Below, one piece after another: positions 7,564 through 14,853 of a stretch of 39,349 nucleotides of DNA. Numbering within the stretch: the first letter of the stretch is position 1; the number at the start of each line of letters is the position of its first letter. The stretch is from AC-37 sp036389105 (GTDB taxonomy: Bacteria > Actinomycetota > Thermoleophilia > Solirubrobacterales > Thermoleophilaceae), in NCBI GenBank assembly GCA_036389105.1, contig DASVQK010000074.1, positions 1 to 39,349 of the forward strand, given 5' to 3'. Position numbers and translations under genes: made by a program. The notes beneath the pieces were generated by a model. That model did not search any database. It was given only the letters and a program-made list of their open reading frames with translations, and was not told where the DNA came from.

Positions 7564-7595
7564 CGCGGCGGGCGGCCTCATGACCGCTCGCCGCG
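7564..7595 (+). terminator. Terminator-like hairpin after the tube gene
   Basis: A 12-bp stem with one G-T wobble (7564-7575 and 7584-7595) and an 8-base loop lies 22 bases after the tube gene stop. No T-run follows. The remaining bases to 7751 show no gene or repeat that I can recognise. Confidence 0.5.
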
Positions 7596-7751
7596 TGGTC
7601 TCTAGGTCACGTCCTTCCAGGGCTTGCAGTCGAACGGGTCCGATTCGCACACCCAGCCTAAGCGGACCTTTCCTGTTCCGGAACCCCCAAAGCGTGGCTC
7701 CTGTCGATCCGTCAGCGGCACCGCGCCCGCCGCGCTTACTCAGGGTGTGGC

Positions 7752-8234
7752 TCAGCGGCGGCCGAGCCGCAAGGGCGGGTCGTAGACCGACGCAAGCCGG
7801 GCAAGCGTCAGCGCGGCGAGCATGAGTCCGAAGTCGCGCAGCGCGATGTCGTAGAACCCCGAGTAGGTGAGAAGGTTGACCACGATGCCGGCCAGCCACC
7901 CGGCGACGACGTACGCCCCGTAGCGGGGCTTGATCGCCACGGCCAGCCCGGCCACGATCTCGGTGACGCCGACGAAGTACATGAAGTCCTGGCCGCTTCC
8001 AGGCGCGATGTCGTCGATCCAGGGCGCGAGGTACTGCGGCCAGTCGACCATGACGTTGAAGAACTTGTCGAGCCCGAAGGCGATGGGGGCGACCGTGAAC
8101 GCGAGCCGCAGCATCGCGAAGGCCTGGTAGCGGGCGTCGCGCCAGTCGGCGCGGCCGGCGGCGACGTTGCCGCCGTTCGCCGAAGCCGCGGCCTCGTAGG
8201 CCGGCGTTCGCCCCTGGACTGTCGTGGTGGCCAT
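7752..8234 (-). CDS. DoxX-like small integral membrane protein
   Basis: A 160-aa protein with a polar N-terminus of about 35 residues and four hydrophobic helices (roughly 38-60, 83-100, 105-125, 130-150). The helix order and the FAMLRLAFTVAPIAFGLDKF, DFMYFVGVTEIVAGL and RDFGLMLAALTLARL stretches are typical of DoxX-like proteins. The molecular function of this family is poorly defined; some members are linked to redox or thiol stress. A good AAGGAG ribosome site lies in the leader before ATG 8234. It follows folE on the same strand with a 69-base gap, so the two could be co-transcribed, but no shared pathway is evident. Confidence 0.75.
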   Translation of the reverse strand: MATTTVQGRTPAYEAAASANGGNVAAGRADWRDARYQAFAMLRLAFTVAPIAFGLDKFFNVMVDWPQYLAPWIDDIAPGSGQDFMYFVGVTEIVAGLAVAIKPRYGAYVVAGWLAGIVVNLLTYSGFYDIALRDFGLMLAALTLARLASVYDPPLRLGRR

Positions 8235-8303
8235 GGGATCTCCTTTTCTCTCGACGCCCCTCGGGGGCTTCTCGGTGAGTTTGCGTCCGAGCGACGGCGG
8301 TTC

Positions 8304-8870
8304 TTACGTCGCCGCCGTGGTCAGGGCCAGGAACTCCTGGCGCGTTCGGGGGTCGTCGCGGACGAGTCCGTGGAGCGCGGACGTGACCGTCTTTGCGCCC
8401 ATCTTCTGGACCCCCCGCAGCGACATGCACAGGTGCTCGGCCTCCAGGACGACGCCGACGCCCTTGGGCTCCAGCTCCCGCTGCAGCCAGCCGGCGATCT
8501 GCGTCGTGAGCCGCTCCTGGATCTGGAGGTCGCGTGCGAAGAGCTCGACCACCCGGCCGAGCTTGCTCAGCCCGATGATCCGCTCGCCGGGCAGGTAGCC
8601 GATGTGGGCGACGCCGTGGAATGGCAGGAGGTGGTGCACGCAGAGCGAGTGGAACGGGATCGCGCGGGCCACGATCAGCTCGTCGTAGCCCTCGTCATTC
8701 GGGAAGGTGGTCGCGCGGAAGGGCTGCGGCGTCAGCAGCTCGGCATACGCGTCGGCGACCCGCCGCGGCGTCTCCTCGAGGGCCTCCGCATCCACGTCCG
8801 CGCCGAGAGCGCGGAGTAGGTCCCGCGCCGCGCGCTCCACGGCAGAGCGATCGATGTCCCGGTGGCTCAC
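8304..8870 (-). CDS. folE: GTP cyclohydrolase I
   Basis: A 188-aa enzyme that converts GTP to 7,8-dihydroneopterin triphosphate, the first step of tetrahydrofolate and related pterin synthesis. Diagnostic motifs are intact: ETPRRVADAY near the N-terminus, FHSLCVHHLLPFHG with zinc ligand Cys77 and the neighbouring His residues, GYLPGERIIGLSKLGRVVE, and EAEHLCMSLRGVQ with the second zinc Cys148. Length fits homodecameric type IA enzymes. The start is taken as GTG 8870-8868, giving a short N-terminus before the first helix; the open frame runs further upstream without a better start or a ribosome site. No other folate gene is nearby. It is divergent from the ECF sigma gene. Confidence 0.94.
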   Translation of the reverse strand: MSHRDIDRSAVERAARDLLRALGADVDAEALEETPRRVADAYAELLTPQPFRATTFPNDEGYDELIVARAIPFHSLCVHHLLPFHGVAHIGYLPGERIIGLSKLGRVVELFARDLQIQERLTTQIAGWLQRELEPKGVGVVLEAEHLCMSLRGVQKMGAKTVTSALHGLVRDDPRTRQEFLALTTAAT

Positions 8871-8876
8871 GCTTCG

Positions 8877-8958
8877 GTTAGCGACTCCGCCCCCCGACCT
8901 CTTACCTCCGCGTGCTCGGATACGACAACGTAAGACACGAGGCTCGCCGGTCGCTAAC
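8877..8958. repeat. Widely spaced inverted repeat between folE and the sigma-factor gene
   Basis: GTTAGCGAC (8877-8885) recurs as its exact reverse complement GTCGCTAAC (8950-8958), 64 bases away. The arms lie just upstream of the divergent folE and sigma genes. They could be paired binding sites for a shared regulator, or the same promoter element facing each way. There is no direct evidence for either. Confidence 0.35.
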
Positions 8959-9016
8959 TCAGGTATGAGTCCGCGGCTGAGAGCCCTTGGCCCGCGTGCG
9001 CAATGCTGTTCTGAGC

Positions 9017-9676
9017 ATGCCCGACCCCGCACTCTCCATCGACGAGCGATTCGACGAGGCAGACTCGACCGCCTGGGTCCAGGCCCTCTCGGGTGGCGGA
9101 TACGAGCGCGAGTACGCGATCGAGCGCCTGCACGCGCTCCTGCTGCGCGCCGCGCGTTTCGAGGTGGCGCGCCGCCGGCGCGAGGTGGACGGCAACGCAC
9201 GTGAGCTCGACGACCTCGCGACGCAGGCAGCCGATGATGCGCTCATGGCGATCATGGGCAAGCTCGACACCTTCCGCGGAGAGAGCCGCTTCACGACCTG
9301 GGCGTACAAGTTCGCGCTGCTGGAGGCGGCGGTGAAGGTCCGCAGACGCGCCTGGCGGGGCCGCGAGGTCCCACTGGAGGAAGACGGCTGGGCGCGACTG
9401 CCCGACCGCGGCGCTTTGCCCGCCGATCGCGCGGAGACCTCCGAGCTCATGGTTGCCGTGCGGCAGGCGATCGCCGACGTGCTCACCCGTCATCAGCGCG
9501 AGGTATTGGTTGCGCTCACGCTGAACGGCGTGCCGATCGACGTGCTGGCGGAGCGGCTCGGCACCACGCGCGGCGCCCTGTACAAGGCACTGCATGACGC
9601 CCGGAAGAAGCTGAGGGGAAGGCTCGCCGACGACGGCCTCGACCTTGCCCACCAGACCGAAGGAGGGACGCTGTGA
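9017..9676 (+). CDS. ECF-type RNA polymerase sigma factor
   Basis: A 219-aa sigma-70-family protein with region 2 (about 60-115, including MGKLDTFRGESRFTTWAYKF) and region 4 (about 155-205, including LTRHQREVLVALTLNG and the GTTRGALYKALHDARKKL recognition helix), and no region 1 or 3. ECF factors redirect RNA polymerase to stress or envelope regulons and are held by a partner anti-sigma. The next gene is a zinc-binding anti-sigma-like protein whose GTG overlaps this TGA. ATG 9017 is chosen because it begins a normal-length N-terminus; TTG 8987 and GTG 8996 are in-frame alternatives and none has a good ribosome site. Confidence 0.86.
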   Translation: MPDPALSIDERFDEADSTAWVQALSGGGYEREYAIERLHALLLRAARFEVARRRREVDGNARELDDLATQAADDALMAIMGKLDTFRGESRFTTWAYKFALLEAAVKVRRRAWRGREVPLEEDGWARLPDRGALPADRAETSELMVAVRQAIADVLTRHQREVLVALTLNGVPIDVLAERLGTTRGALYKALHDARKKLRGRLADDGLDLAHQTEGGTL

Positions 9677-9921
9677 GCGATCGCGATCGCCGCGATCCGA
9701 CCGACGTGCTGGCCCGGCTGCTGGGTCCCGCGGGCCCGGAGGTCACCTGCGACGAGTGCTTCGAGCAACTCGATCGCTACGTGGAGCTCGAGCTCGCCGT
9801 CGACCGCGAGGAAGCCGATGCCGCGGTGCCCGGCCTGGCGGCACACCTCGAGGGCTGCCCGGCCTGCAAGGAGGATCACGACAGCCTGGTCGCGTTGCTC
9901 AAGGCCGACCCTTCTGACTAG
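9673..9921 (+). CDS. Small zinc-finger anti-sigma factor (ZAS-like)
   Basis: An 82-aa protein with the zinc anti-sigma pattern HxxxCxxC (HLEGCPAC, about residues 57-64), preceded by a CxxC pair (CDEC, about 27-30), in a helical N-terminal fold. It has no membrane segment, so it would be a soluble anti-sigma of the RsrA type that releases its sigma on thiol oxidation or loss of zinc. Its GTG overlaps the sigma stop (GTGA), so synthesis of the pair is coupled. It could instead bind another partner, but the arrangement makes the upstream sigma the natural target. Confidence 0.82.
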   Translation: MSDRDRRDPTDVLARLLGPAGPEVTCDECFEQLDRYVELELAVDREEADAAVPGLAAHLEGCPACKEDHDSLVALLKADPSD

Positions 9922-9953
9922 GGCCCGGAGTGTCGCGGCGGAGGCGTCCGCGG

Positions 9954-10386
9954 TCAGCCGCTCCCCGCGGGCTCGAGCATCTCGAGCGCGCAGAGCGCCG
10001 TCAGCAGAGAGTCGCGAGCGCCGTCACCCAGAGCGCGGACAGCCCGCCGCCGAGAGCGAAGACTGCGAGCAGTCCCACCGCGCCCGCGAGCTTCGCGTAC
10101 CCCAGGCCGAGTCGCCGAAGGCCTGCGGGAGCGACAGGCCGGCCACGAAGACGAGCACCATCCCGAGCAGCAGGACGGCGCGCAGCGCCCGGGACCCCTC
10201 GTGCTCGGCATTCGCGGCCCAGACGTACGCCGACCACGCCCACCAGACCAGGGCCAGGAGCAGCATTCCTCGTCCGAAGCCGGTCCACGACAGATCGCGC
10301 GCGAGGAACGCCGTGACCTGGGTCACCGCGAAGACGAAGACGAGGTCCCAGAAGAGCTCGACTGGGGTCGTCCGGCGCTCGTCCAC
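9954..10386 (-). pseudogene. Decayed low-temperature-requirement (LtrA-like) membrane protein gene
   Basis: The N-terminus from ATG 10386 is clearly LtrA-like (PVELFWDLVFVFAVTQVTAF, then GRGMLLLALVWWAWSAYVW). After SLPQAFGDSA (around 10110) the frame breaks. Sequence resembling the protein's end (KLAGAVGLLAVFALGGGLSA, WVTALATLC) resumes in another frame, and a third frame carries the last residues to a stop at 9954. Intact LtrA proteins are about 380-400 aa with many helices. Only about 140 codons remain, so roughly the middle 250 have been deleted and at least two frameshifts exist. The stretch holds no other gene that I can support. Confidence 0.65.
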
Positions 10387-10427
10387 GGCCGAAGTATCGC
10401 CGGGGCTCGCTCGGCGTCGGCGCCCGT

Positions 10428-10979
10428 CTAGGCCAGGAGCCGCTCGAGGGCCAGCTTCAGCACGTCCGGGCGGCTGCGCTCGCCGTGATCGGCGGCGATC
10501 AGGTGGTTGCCGACGAAGAGCGAGAAGTCCAGGAAGCAGCGCGCCTCGACGTCGTCCTCGTCGCGGCAGAAGTCGGCGAACAGCGAGCGCATGTAGTCCA
10601 TCCGCCGGTTGTCGATGCGCCTGAGGCGCCTGGCGACCGCCCTGTCGCGTCGGGCCCAGTCGCGGACCGCGAGCTCGATCTTCACCAGGTCGCGGCTGGA
10701 CGAGGCGACGGCAGCGAGCCGCCGCAGCTTGGCCCTCGCGTCACCGCCCTCGCCCTCCACGCGATCGATCACCTCGTCGACGACCAGCCGCTCCCACGCG
10801 TCGAGCATCTCCTCGAGCAGCGCGGGCCGGTCTTCGAAGTGCCAGTAGAAGCCGCCCCTCGTGACACCGAGCGCCTGCGCGAGCTTCTCGATCCGCACCG
10901 CATCCGGGCCGCCGACGCCAAGGGCGCGCAGGCCCTCCTGGATCCAGCTGGTGCGAGGTGTGCGAGTCGGAGCGGCCAT
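10428..10979 (-). CDS. TetR/AcrR-family transcriptional regulator
   Basis: A 183-aa protein with an N-terminal helix-turn-helix (about 20-55; IEKLAQALGVTRGGFYWHFE is the recognisable core) and a helical ligand-binding C-terminal domain of unknown ligand. The start is ATG 10979; a TTG immediately before it is ignored. The gene is divergent from a small membrane protein gene. A perfect 5-bp-arm palindrome begins three bases before this ATG, so it probably represses itself and its neighbour. Confidence 0.9.
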   Translation of the reverse strand: MAAPTRTPRTSWIQEGLRALGVGGPDAVRIEKLAQALGVTRGGFYWHFEDRPALLEEMLDAWERLVVDEVIDRVEGEGGDARAKLRRLAAVASSSRDLVKIELAVRDWARRDRAVARRLRRIDNRRMDYMRSLFADFCRDEDDVEARCFLDFSLFVGNHLIAADHGERSRPDVLKLALERLLA

Positions 10980-10981
10980 CA

Positions 10982-10995
10982 ATACAGTAGTGTAT
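10982..10995. promoter_or_regulatory. Candidate operator for the adjacent TetR regulator
   Basis: The palindrome ATACA-GTAG-TGTAT lies directly upstream of the tetR ATG. It overlaps a TACACT box (10994-10989) that could be the tetR -10, and lies 37 bases before the divergent gene's start. Position and symmetry fit TetR autoregulation. Confidence 0.55.
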
Positions 10996-11031
10996 GGATG
11001 GACACGCTAACGAGAGCGGGGGACGTCTCCG

Positions 11032-11457
11032 ATGCGCGGCTATGAGCACCGGCGGGCAGTGCGAATCCTGAGCGCGATCCTCGCGGTCGCGGTGGTGGTC
11101 TCCATCGTCCACTACACGGACAACTCCGTGAACTTCTCCGACTACCCGAAGGCTCCCGACGCCGTGCCTTCGAGCGCCGCCATAGTGCTCGGGGCCTGGT
11201 TCGTCTTCACCGCCGCGGGCCTCGCCGGCTACCTGCTCTTCCGTCGCGGCCCCTCCACCCGCGCGCTCGTCCTGCTCGCCGTCTACTCCGGATCGGGGCT
11301 GATCGGCATCGGGCACTACCTCGTCCCGGGAGCGACCTCCATGCCGTGGTGGCGGCAGGCGCACGTGTGCCTCGACATCGCCTGCGGCATAGCGGTGTTC
11401 TCCTTCGCCATGTGGGCCGCACGAGCCCGCCGCGCACGGCCGCCCGCACCGATCTAG
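11032..11457 (+). CDS. Four-helix integral membrane protein, function unknown
   Basis: A 141-aa protein with four hydrophobic segments (about 11-27, 47-67, 76-95, 112-130), a short extracytoplasmic loop containing YTDNSVNFSDYPK, and a basic C-terminus. I recognise no family. It is divergent from a TetR gene with an operator-like palindrome between them, the classic arrangement for a repressed, inducible membrane protein, so it may be the regulator's main target. ATG 11032 gives a normal membrane-protein N-terminus; the ribosome site is weak (GGGGGA farther upstream). Confidence 0.75.
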   Translation: MRGYEHRRAVRILSAILAVAVVVSIVHYTDNSVNFSDYPKAPDAVPSSAAIVLGAWFVFTAAGLAGYLLFRRGPSTRALVLLAVYSGSGLIGIGHYLVPGATSMPWWRQAHVCLDIACGIAVFSFAMWAARARRARPPAPI

Positions 11458-11490
11458 TTGCCTATAGCATTCCGCTCATGCGGGCGGGGC

Positions 11491-11934
11491 ATGAGCCCTG
11501 AGGCGGGGGAGCCGGCGGGCAAACCGGACGGGCACTGGTCCCGCGACCTCACCTTCGCCGTCAAGAGTACGGTCCGGCTCAAGCCCACCCCCCCGGGCCC
11601 GATCGATCCGAAGAACCTCGCGCCGCTCGAGCGGCTGTTCGGCACCCGCTTCGAGTTCACCCCCGAGTTGCTCGAGGAGCTCCACACGCTTGCGCTTGGC
11701 GTCGACGAGTGGCTGCGCCAGGACCCGAGCCACACGCGCGTCCTCCTCGAGGACGTGAACGACGGGATCGAGCGCGCCGTCGCCGCCGGCTCCGCCAAGC
11801 CGATGAGCGCCGATCTGCGCGAGGCGATCGAGAAGGCGGAGCGGGAGGCGAAGCCTCGAGCGCCGCGAGCGACGGGCGTCCACGAGACGACTCTCGTCCC
11901 CTTCGAGGAGGAAGGCGACGATGGAGCGCCCTGA
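11491..11934 (+). CDS. Hypothetical soluble protein, first gene of an unrecognised pair
   Basis: A 147-aa hydrophilic protein with no signal peptide or membrane segment. The middle (about 50-110) is predicted helical and acidic, with LLEELHTLALGVDEWL and VLLEDVNDGIERAV. The end is charged and probably disordered. I recognise no domain. GGGCGGGG precedes ATG 11491. A TAGCAT box (11465-11470) lies upstream and would place transcription start at about 11478. The following 725-aa gene starts 14 bases inside this one, so the two are made together and probably act together. Confidence 0.7.
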   Translation: MSPEAGEPAGKPDGHWSRDLTFAVKSTVRLKPTPPGPIDPKNLAPLERLFGTRFEFTPELLEELHTLALGVDEWLRQDPSHTRVLLEDVNDGIERAVAAGSAKPMSADLREAIEKAEREAKPRAPRATGVHETTLVPFEEEGDDGAP

Positions 11935-14098
11935 CACGATCGTCGAGGTCCATCGCGAGCGCGCCCAAGCCGACTCCGCGGCCGAGTACAGCGGCGGCAG
12001 GTACACGCAGCCTTATCCACCCGGCGATTACATGGAGAAGGGCACCGTGACGGTGAACCTCACGCTCGACCGCGTCTGGTTCGTGCTCGACGCGCATGGG
12101 CGCCTCTGGCAGGAGGAGGATGCGCCCGGCCAGGCGCACGATCCGGCCCGACACTTCGCGATCGACCTGCGCCTGGACGACTCGAAGGTCGTGATCACGG
12201 ATATCGGACCCGTGTCCGTGCCCCCGCTGGGGGACAGGACGGTCACGATTCCCGACGGGCAGTACAGGGGGGGCCAGTCGCGCACGATCCCCAACAACGA
12301 GCTTCCGCTCTACGGTCACCTCACCGTGCACGAGCAGCTCGGGCGCAGGGTGCTTCCGTCCGGGCTGGAGCAGGTCTCGTTGAACTTCAACGCGGAGGAC
12401 GCGCCGCGGCTGGTGGCCGGTCCGGCGCCCGATCCGCCCGTCTCGAACCTCTTCGCCGCGGCCGAAGAGGTCGATCGCAGGGCGAATGGATCCACGGCGT
12501 TCGGCGGGCAGGACCCACGCGTCATCTGGGACCTCGACTCCGCCGAGGTGTACTGGATCACGCATTCGAACGTCGGCGAGCTGCTCGTCGACAAGGAGCG
12601 CATCACCCACCCGACCGAGACGGACGAGCAGCTCGGGCGGCGCGTCCTCGACTCGATCGCGGGCCGGATCCGTGACGCCGTGCGGGCCGAGCTCGTGAAG
12701 CTCGGCGACGGCGACGGCGTCGTCGACCTGCTGCCCGACCCGGGGCTCAAGGTCGATCCGGCGTCCACCGAGCCGGACGTCGTCCGCGAGCTCGACGTCA
12801 AGGTTCAACGCTACCCGGTCGGCGCGGAGACCCACGAGTCGATGGTGATCCAGCTCCGCACGATGGACGAGCTTCCACCGGAGGAGGCGTTACCCATATC
12901 CGTCCTCGCGGAGAACCCGTCGGAGCATACGGCGCTGGCGGCGACCGGCTACGGCCTACTGCTCGGGGTGCGCGACACGGTGAAGCGAAGCTTCTGCCTC
13001 GACGACGAGGACTTCGACGACTCGGCCCCATGTCTCCTGAAGAAGCCGCTCAACATTGAGATCACGGGGGAGACCCGCCGGCTCGAGTCTTTCGAGGCGA
13101 CGATCGTGGAGCGCACCGACAGCGAGCGCGGTCGGCTCGTGGTCGAGGGGCGCATCAGCGACAGCACCTGGTACTACGAGTTCGACGCTCCGTTCCGAGT
13201 GACCTACGAGCTCGATCTCGACGACGTCCCGCGCGAGGCCCTGGTGTCCGACGACCCCGACGAGTCCGAGATCGGAACCTCCACCGGGGAGACGCTAGCC
13301 GCCCTCCAGAGCGGCTTGCGCGAGGCGGCGGACGCCAAGTGCCGGGGCGAGATCAGCGCGGACGACTACGAGGCGGAGCTCGTCCGCGTCCGACCCCTGG
13401 TGGCGGAGCTTCCGCGGGGCGTGGGCGTGGCACCCACGCTGCGTCCGCCCAAGCCCGAGGTGACTCCGGATTTCAGCCCGACGACGCTCGGGTACATCGT
13501 CGGCGCCCTCGGCCTGATCGCGATCGTCGCGACGCCGTACGCGTTGGCCTACGGGATTGGGGCGCTGCTCACGGTCGAAGCCATCGTCGGGCTCCTGGTC
13601 TTCGCGACCATCGAATTCGTCGTCACGCTCATCGCCTTCGATTGGATCGGTAACGCGATGGTTCGAGGCGGGATCCAGTCCGCCCTCGGCAAACGCCCCG
13701 GCGGAACCGTGCTGCCCACGATCGGGGTGCCGATCGACGTCTGGTTGGGCCACCACCTGGCCGTGTACTACCGCCGCCTGCCGCCACGCCTCGGCGTCAG
13801 CTGCGTGAAGCGCGACACCCCCGAGGACGTCGACGCGGCCATCCAGGTCGTGGGCGGACGCTGGCCCACCGACGGAAAGCTCTGGAAGATCAGCGTGAAC
13901 GACGGGGCGCAGCTGCTCCAGGACGACGAGGTCGAGCTCGATCTGTTCATCGAGGCGGAGGCCGGCGGCGGCATCGAGCAGCCGATCCACGTCTCGCACA
14001 CCGAGGAGGGGCGCGCGTACCTGCGTGCCGATCCCGACGACGCGGTGGTCGACAACCTCGCGAGCCTGCCGGAGTGCCCGGTCACGCCCGAGCTGTGA
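11921..14098 (+). CDS. Large hypothetical protein with two membrane helices in its C-terminal third
   Basis: A 725-aa protein with a mostly beta-rich, acidic N-terminal two thirds, no signal peptide, a charged helical segment at about 455-500, two adjacent membrane helices (about 523-545 and 550-575), and a soluble C-terminal domain of about 140 residues. The N-terminal region contains LTLDRVWFVLDAHGRLW and other alternating hydrophobic strands. I recognise no family. Overlap with the upstream 147-aa gene shows a two-gene unit. A large cytoplasmic domain plus a helical hairpin and another cytoplasmic domain would suit a membrane-tethered scaffold, sensor or pore-forming protein, but nothing in the sequence chooses among these. 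Confidence 0.8.
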   Translation: MERPDTIVEVHRERAQADSAAEYSGGRYTQPYPPGDYMEKGTVTVNLTLDRVWFVLDAHGRLWQEEDAPGQAHDPARHFAIDLRLDDSKVVITDIGPVSVPPLGDRTVTIPDGQYRGGQSRTIPNNELPLYGHLTVHEQLGRRVLPSGLEQVSLNFNAEDAPRLVAGPAPDPPVSNLFAAAEEVDRRANGSTAFGGQDPRVIWDLDSAEVYWITHSNVGELLVDKERITHPTETDEQLGRRVLDSIAGRIRDAVRAELVKLGDGDGVVDLLPDPGLKVDPASTEPDVVRELDVKVQRYPVGAETHESMVIQLRTMDELPPEEALPISVLAENPSEHTALAATGYGLLLGVRDTVKRSFCLDDEDFDDSAPCLLKKPLNIEITGETRRLESFEATIVERTDSERGRLVVEGRISDSTWYYEFDAPFRVTYELDLDDVPREALVSDDPDESEIGTSTGETLAALQSGLREAADAKCRGEISADDYEAELVRVRPLVAELPRGVGVAPTLRPPKPEVTPDFSPTTLGYIVGALGLIAIVATPYALAYGIGALLTVEAIVGLLVFATIEFVVTLIAFDWIGNAMVRGGIQSALGKRPGGTVLPTIGVPIDVWLGHHLAVYYRRLPPRLGVSCVKRDTPEDVDAAIQVVGGRWPTDGKLWKISVNDGAQLLQDDEVELDLFIEAEAGGGIEQPIHVSHTEEGRAYLRADPDDAVVDNLASLPECPVTPEL

Positions 14099-14124
14099 CG
14101 CGAGCTCGCTTCCGGTCTGGCTCG

Positions 14125-14853
14125 TCAATCTGAATGCCCCTGTCGGATGGCGCCAAATCCTGGCGTCTCCGGGGACCTCGACCTGGCGGCGGTCGATCCC
14201 CGCGGCGGTCCGTTCAGACCGGTCTCGTAGGCGAAGATCACTGCCTGGATCCGGTCGCGCAGGTCCAGCTTCATCAGGACCCGCTTGACGTGCGTCCTGA
14301 TCGTCGACTCCTCGACGACGAGCGCCGCGGCGATCTCGCGGTTCGACAGGCCGCGCGCGAGCAGGTCGAGCACCTCGCGCTCGCGCGGCGTGAGCTCTTC
14401 GAGCGCGGTGCGATCGGCCAGGTCGGGAGTCGGCTGCTGGGCCATGCGGTCGATAACGCTGCGCGTAACCGACGGAGACAGCAGCGAGTCGCCCGCGGCG
14501 ATGGCGTGTACAGCCGCGATCAGCTCCTCGGGCCGCGTGCGCTTGAGCAGGAACCCGGAAGCGCCGGCACGCAGGGCGCCGAAGACGTAGTCGTCCTGCT
14601 CGAACGTCGTCAGGATCAGGATTCGCGCCTTGGGCGCCGCGCTCGCCAGCTCGCGGGTGGCCTCGATCCCGTCGAGATCGGGCATGCGGACGTCCATCAG
14701 CACCACGTCGGGTTCCAGGCGCCGCGTTCGCTCGACGGCCTCGCGCCCGGTCGCCGCCTGGCCGACGATCTCGATCGACGGGTCGCTCGAGAGCAGCTCC
14801 GCGAGCCCCGCCCGCATGAGGTCGTCGTCGTCGGCGATCAGCACGCGGATCAC
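14125..14853 (-). CDS. NarL/LuxR-family response regulator
   Basis: A 242-aa protein with an intact receiver domain (acidic pocket Asp8-Asp9, phospho-acceptor Asp54 in VLMDVRMPD, conserved Thr in ILTTF and Lys in FLLKR) and a C-terminal LuxR-type helix-turn-helix (LTPREREVLDLLARGLSNRE through TIRTHVKRVLMKL). About 40 polar residues follow the DNA-binding domain. The GTG start overlaps the stop of the histidine kinase (GTGA), so the two form a two-component pair. The divergent ABC transporter operon is the likely target. Confidence 0.94.
   Translation of the reverse strand: MIRVLIADDDDLMRAGLAELLSSDPSIEIVGQAATGREAVERTRRLEPDVVLMDVRMPDLDGIEATRELASAAPKARILILTTFEQDDYVFGALRAGASGFLLKRTRPEELIAAVHAIAAGDSLLSPSVTRSVIDRMAQQPTPDLADRTALEELTPREREVLDLLARGLSNREIAAALVVEESTIRTHVKRVLMKLDLRDRIQAVIFAYETGLNGPPRGSTAARSRSPETPGFGAIRQGHSD

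Noticed and set aside
11478..11501. A 7-codon leader frame (ATG 11478) just after a TAGCAT box and before ATG 11491
   Set aside because: The spacing is right for a leaderless start, but so short a frame has no independent support and may be chance.
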